Positions 43,161 through 45,157 of a stretch of 45,157 bases of DNA are shown piece by piece (the stretch's first letter is position 1; every line of letters starts with the position of its first letter). The DNA comes from Saprospiraceae bacterium (GTDB lineage Bacteria; Bacteroidota; Bacteroidia; Chitinophagales; Saprospiraceae). Where the stretch lies: assembly GCA_021739645.1 (NCBI GenBank), contig JAIPBL010000052.1, positions 1-45,157 on the forward strand. The letters are read 5' to 3'. A program made the position numbers and the translations under genes. The notes under the pieces were generated by a model that was not told the origin of the DNA, ran no database searches, and was given only the letters and a program-made list of their open reading frames with translations.

Positions 43161-45086
43161 ATGAAAAAGACATTGTCCATTGCAACATCCCTGCTTTTCT
43201 TGGCAACCAGCCTATTGGCAAACCACCGTTCGGCAGCACTGCCCGAATCCATCAAGCCTATTTCCAAAGTGGCCTACTCTTTTGAGTATTACACCGAGCA
43301 GGCCAAACTCTGGAAACTGGAAACAAGCAAAAACGCCCGGAACCCCGATGCCTGGCTCAACTACTTCCGTGCGGCCCGCTATGCCAACATGGTCAACCGG
43401 GACGGCCAGCCAGCCTTCGACCTAACGGCCATTGTGGAGAAGATTCCAGCCGCACTGCACAATACTTTCGAGTACCAATTCATTAGTTTTATGAATGCTG
43501 ATTGGGACGAGCGCCGCTTTCAGTTCCTACTGAAAGCCCATGAAATTGCGCCGCAGCGCACCGAAATCTACCACGACCTGGTCACCTACCACGAGACGAG
43601 GGGCGAGCAGTCACAGGCACTTTTTTACCTCAAAAAATTGTTTGAAGCTGGCGAGTTCCCAGCCGAGCTGTTGGCTTGGAATTACAACCTCCTTGCCTCC
43701 GTGGAGCCGGACGCCATCCTGCTCACCTACGGCGACAACGACACCTACCCGCTGTGGGTGCTGCAATCGGCAAGGGGCATCCGAAAGGACGTTAAGGTAT
43801 TGAATATCAACTTGTTATTACTGGAAGAATACCGAACCAAAGCCCTTTTGCAATTGGGGTTGCCCGCCATTGACCTCAGTAATTGCCAAGACACGAAGGC
43901 GATGTACCTGCTAGTGATGAACGCAATCATGTCCGGCGCAAAGCAGCCTGTATATGTGGCCAACACCATGCCCGAACCCGTTCGCCAAGCATTTGGCGAC
44001 AGCCTGTACCTCACGGGGCTTGCCTTCCGCTACGCCGCAAACGCTTTTGACAACCTGGCTTTTTTGAAAAACAATTATGAAAACAAGTTCCTGCTCGATT
44101 ACCTGCGGGTGGACTTCAGTCCCGACTCCGTTTCCTCGGTGCTGTCCGGCATGAACCTCCAGTACCTCCCTGCCTTCCTCTTGCTCCACCAACATTACGA
44201 GGCCAGTGGCGAGAAATTCAAGGCGGCGAACCTGGAACCTGTCATGCGGCGGGTAGCCAAAGAAGGTGGACGTGAAAGCGAATTGGCCGCTTACTTGTCC
44301 ACTTATACGAAGGATTCCTACGCTGTGGAGTCTGCCATCTCCATTCGCAGCCTGGACAAGGGATTGAAGAAAATCAACGGCAACCTCTTTGCCTTCGACA
44401 CCGAGGTGACCAACGGCCAATACGAGGCTTTTTTGATGGATTTGGTAAAAAACAAGGCGTTCGACCTGCTCGCCACCTGCCAGGCTCCACGTACCGATTG
44501 GCGCAGCCTACTACCCAGCACCCTGAAAAATTTGCCAGACAGTGAAGTTTTCAAAAACGCCAACCCGGATGACCCACAAGCCCCCATCGTGAACATCAGC
44601 CATGAGGCTGCCCAGCAATACTGCACCTGGATTACGAAAGTTTACAACGCCAGCACCGACCGGAAAAAAGCCCACAAGAAAGTGCGCTTTCGGCTGCCAA
44701 CCGAGGCCGAGTGGGAAATAGCTGCACATGCTGGCAGAGATGCCCCCTACCCTTGGGGCGGCTACTATATCCGAAACAATAAAGGCTGCTACCTCGCCAA
44801 CTACGACGTGTCTGCCGAGGCGACCTGCAAAGACTGCCCCAGCACCAACAACGACAGGCCAGACGATGGCGGCTACTTCACCGTGAAGGCCGATTCCTAC
44901 TTCCCCAATGACTTCGGCCTGTACAACACGAGCGGAAACGTTGCTGAAATGATAGACCAACCCGGTGCAACCAAAGGCGGGAGCTGGTTTGAAATTCCGT
45001 ATTACGGTCAGATCACCAGTCGCAATACTTTCACCAAACCAGCGCCGTTTATTGGGTTTCGGGTTTTTATGGAGGTAATTGAGTAA
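43161..45086 (+). CDS. Secreted DUF2723-like/FGE-sulfatase-domain protein
   Basis: A 641-residue protein from ATG 43161 (MKKTLSIATS; an in-frame ATG 9 bp upstream is less likely). Signal peptide about 1-20. Residues about 40-180 are helical and TPR-like. Residues about 180-300 carry YGDNDTYPLWVLQSARGIR and VKVLNINLLLLEEYR, which closely resemble the soluble C-terminal part of DUF2723 membrane proteins. The last 235 residues are an FGE-sulfatase/SUMF1 domain: FDTEVTNGQYEAFL, FRLPTEAEWEIAA, GLYNTSGNVAEM, GGSWFEI, GFRVFMEV. The catalytic cysteines of true formylglycine-generating enzymes are not seen near the C-terminus, so it is probably non-catalytic, as in the gliding proteins GldJ/GldK. Function unknown. 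Confidence 0.8.
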   Translation: MKKTLSIATSLLFLATSLLANHRSAALPESIKPISKVAYSFEYYTEQAKLWKLETSKNARNPDAWLNYFRAARYANMVNRDGQPAFDLTAIVEKIPAALHNTFEYQFISFMNADWDERRFQFLLKAHEIAPQRTEIYHDLVTYHETRGEQSQALFYLKKLFEAGEFPAELLAWNYNLLASVEPDAILLTYGDNDTYPLWVLQSARGIRKDVKVLNINLLLLEEYRTKALLQLGLPAIDLSNCQDTKAMYLLVMNAIMSGAKQPVYVANTMPEPVRQAFGDSLYLTGLAFRYAANAFDNLAFLKNNYENKFLLDYLRVDFSPDSVSSVLSGMNLQYLPAFLLLHQHYEASGEKFKAANLEPVMRRVAKEGGRESELAAYLSTYTKDSYAVESAISIRSLDKGLKKINGNLFAFDTEVTNGQYEAFLMDLVKNKAFDLLATCQAPRTDWRSLLPSTLKNLPDSEVFKNANPDDPQAPIVNISHEAAQQYCTWITKVYNASTDRKKAHKKVRFRLPTEAEWEIAAHAGRDAPYPWGGYYIRNNKGCYLANYDVSAEATCKDCPSTNNDRPDDGGYFTVKADSYFPNDFGLYNTSGNVAEMIDQPGATKGGSWFEIPYYGQITSRNTFTKPAPFIGFRVFMEVIE

Positions 45087-45099
45087 GTTGATTTGTGGT

Positions 45100-45157
45100 C
45101 GCCCAATTTATTGGGCTGGCCGTTTATAGAAATTCGGTCAGCCCAATAAATTGGGCG
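45100..45157. repeat. 23-bp inverted repeat at the window end
   Basis: CGCCCAATTTATTGGGCTGG... (45100-45122) pairs with 45135-45157 with one mismatch over 23 bp, loop 12 nt. Within each arm GCCCAAT and ATTGGGC form a second small palindrome. It starts 14 bp after the stop codon and probably ends transcription. The window stops exactly at its last base, so downstream T content cannot be judged. Confidence 0.85.

Overview
The window reads as a chromosomal segment of a Bacteroidota bacterium, most likely a member of Saprospiria. This is an inference from gene content: a six-subunit Na+-NQR, SusC/SusD pairs, type IX secretion (T9SS) sorting domains, a giant adhesin with a gliding-type C-terminus, a PUR-alpha-like DUF3276 protein, and promoters of the Bacteroidota form TTG-N19/20-TAnnTTTG. 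Most genes are of moderate GC; a block at about 33.2-36.5 kb is clearly AT-rich.

Layout. 0-1.4 kb: a GCAGTTG tandem repeat, a YfcE-like phosphoesterase and a PUR-domain protein. 1.7-8.3 kb: a complete nqrABCDEF operon closed by a terminator; NqrA carries an unusual N-terminal membrane-anchor extension. 8.35-8.8 kb: a hotdog thioesterase. 9.0-25.6 kb: a glycan-use locus with a T9SS-secreted GH144-like enzyme, SusC/SusD pair 1 (minus strand), a divergent control region, a duplicated-PKD surface lipoprotein, SusC/SusD pair 2 and two GH30 hydrolases. A beta-glucan is the likely substrate. 25.6-33 kb: a small T9SS cargo protein behind a terminator-like leader, and a 1938-residue adhesin of about 17 Ig/PKD-like modules. 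33.2-36.5 kb: an AT-rich, probably acquired block (AraC regulator, OsmC protein, a MITE-like element, a membrane-anchored phosphoesterase), followed by about 300 bp of nested inverted repeats. 36.9-39.7 kb: two tandem dicarboxylate/glutamate symporter paralogues. 40-45 kb: two PD40 beta-propeller proteins related to the T9SS protein PorE but without its OmpA domain, and a secreted protein joining a DUF2723-like segment to an FGE-sulfatase domain.

How the parts fit. Na+-NQR would supply a sodium gradient, which could drive the two symporters. The Sus-like locus would place enzymes outside the cell (T9SS), on its surface (lipoproteins) and in the periplasm, with two TonB-dependent importers. 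The adhesin and the PorE-like proteins fit a surface-dwelling lifestyle.

The most distinctive signal outside genes is a series of intergenic palindromes and direct repeats, each built from its own short words. In addition there is a MITE-like 307-bp element with a 6-bp flanking duplication, a 179-bp fold-back element between convergent genes, and a repeat cluster with an attC-like shape. All function calls come from reading motifs by eye; no database search was possible.
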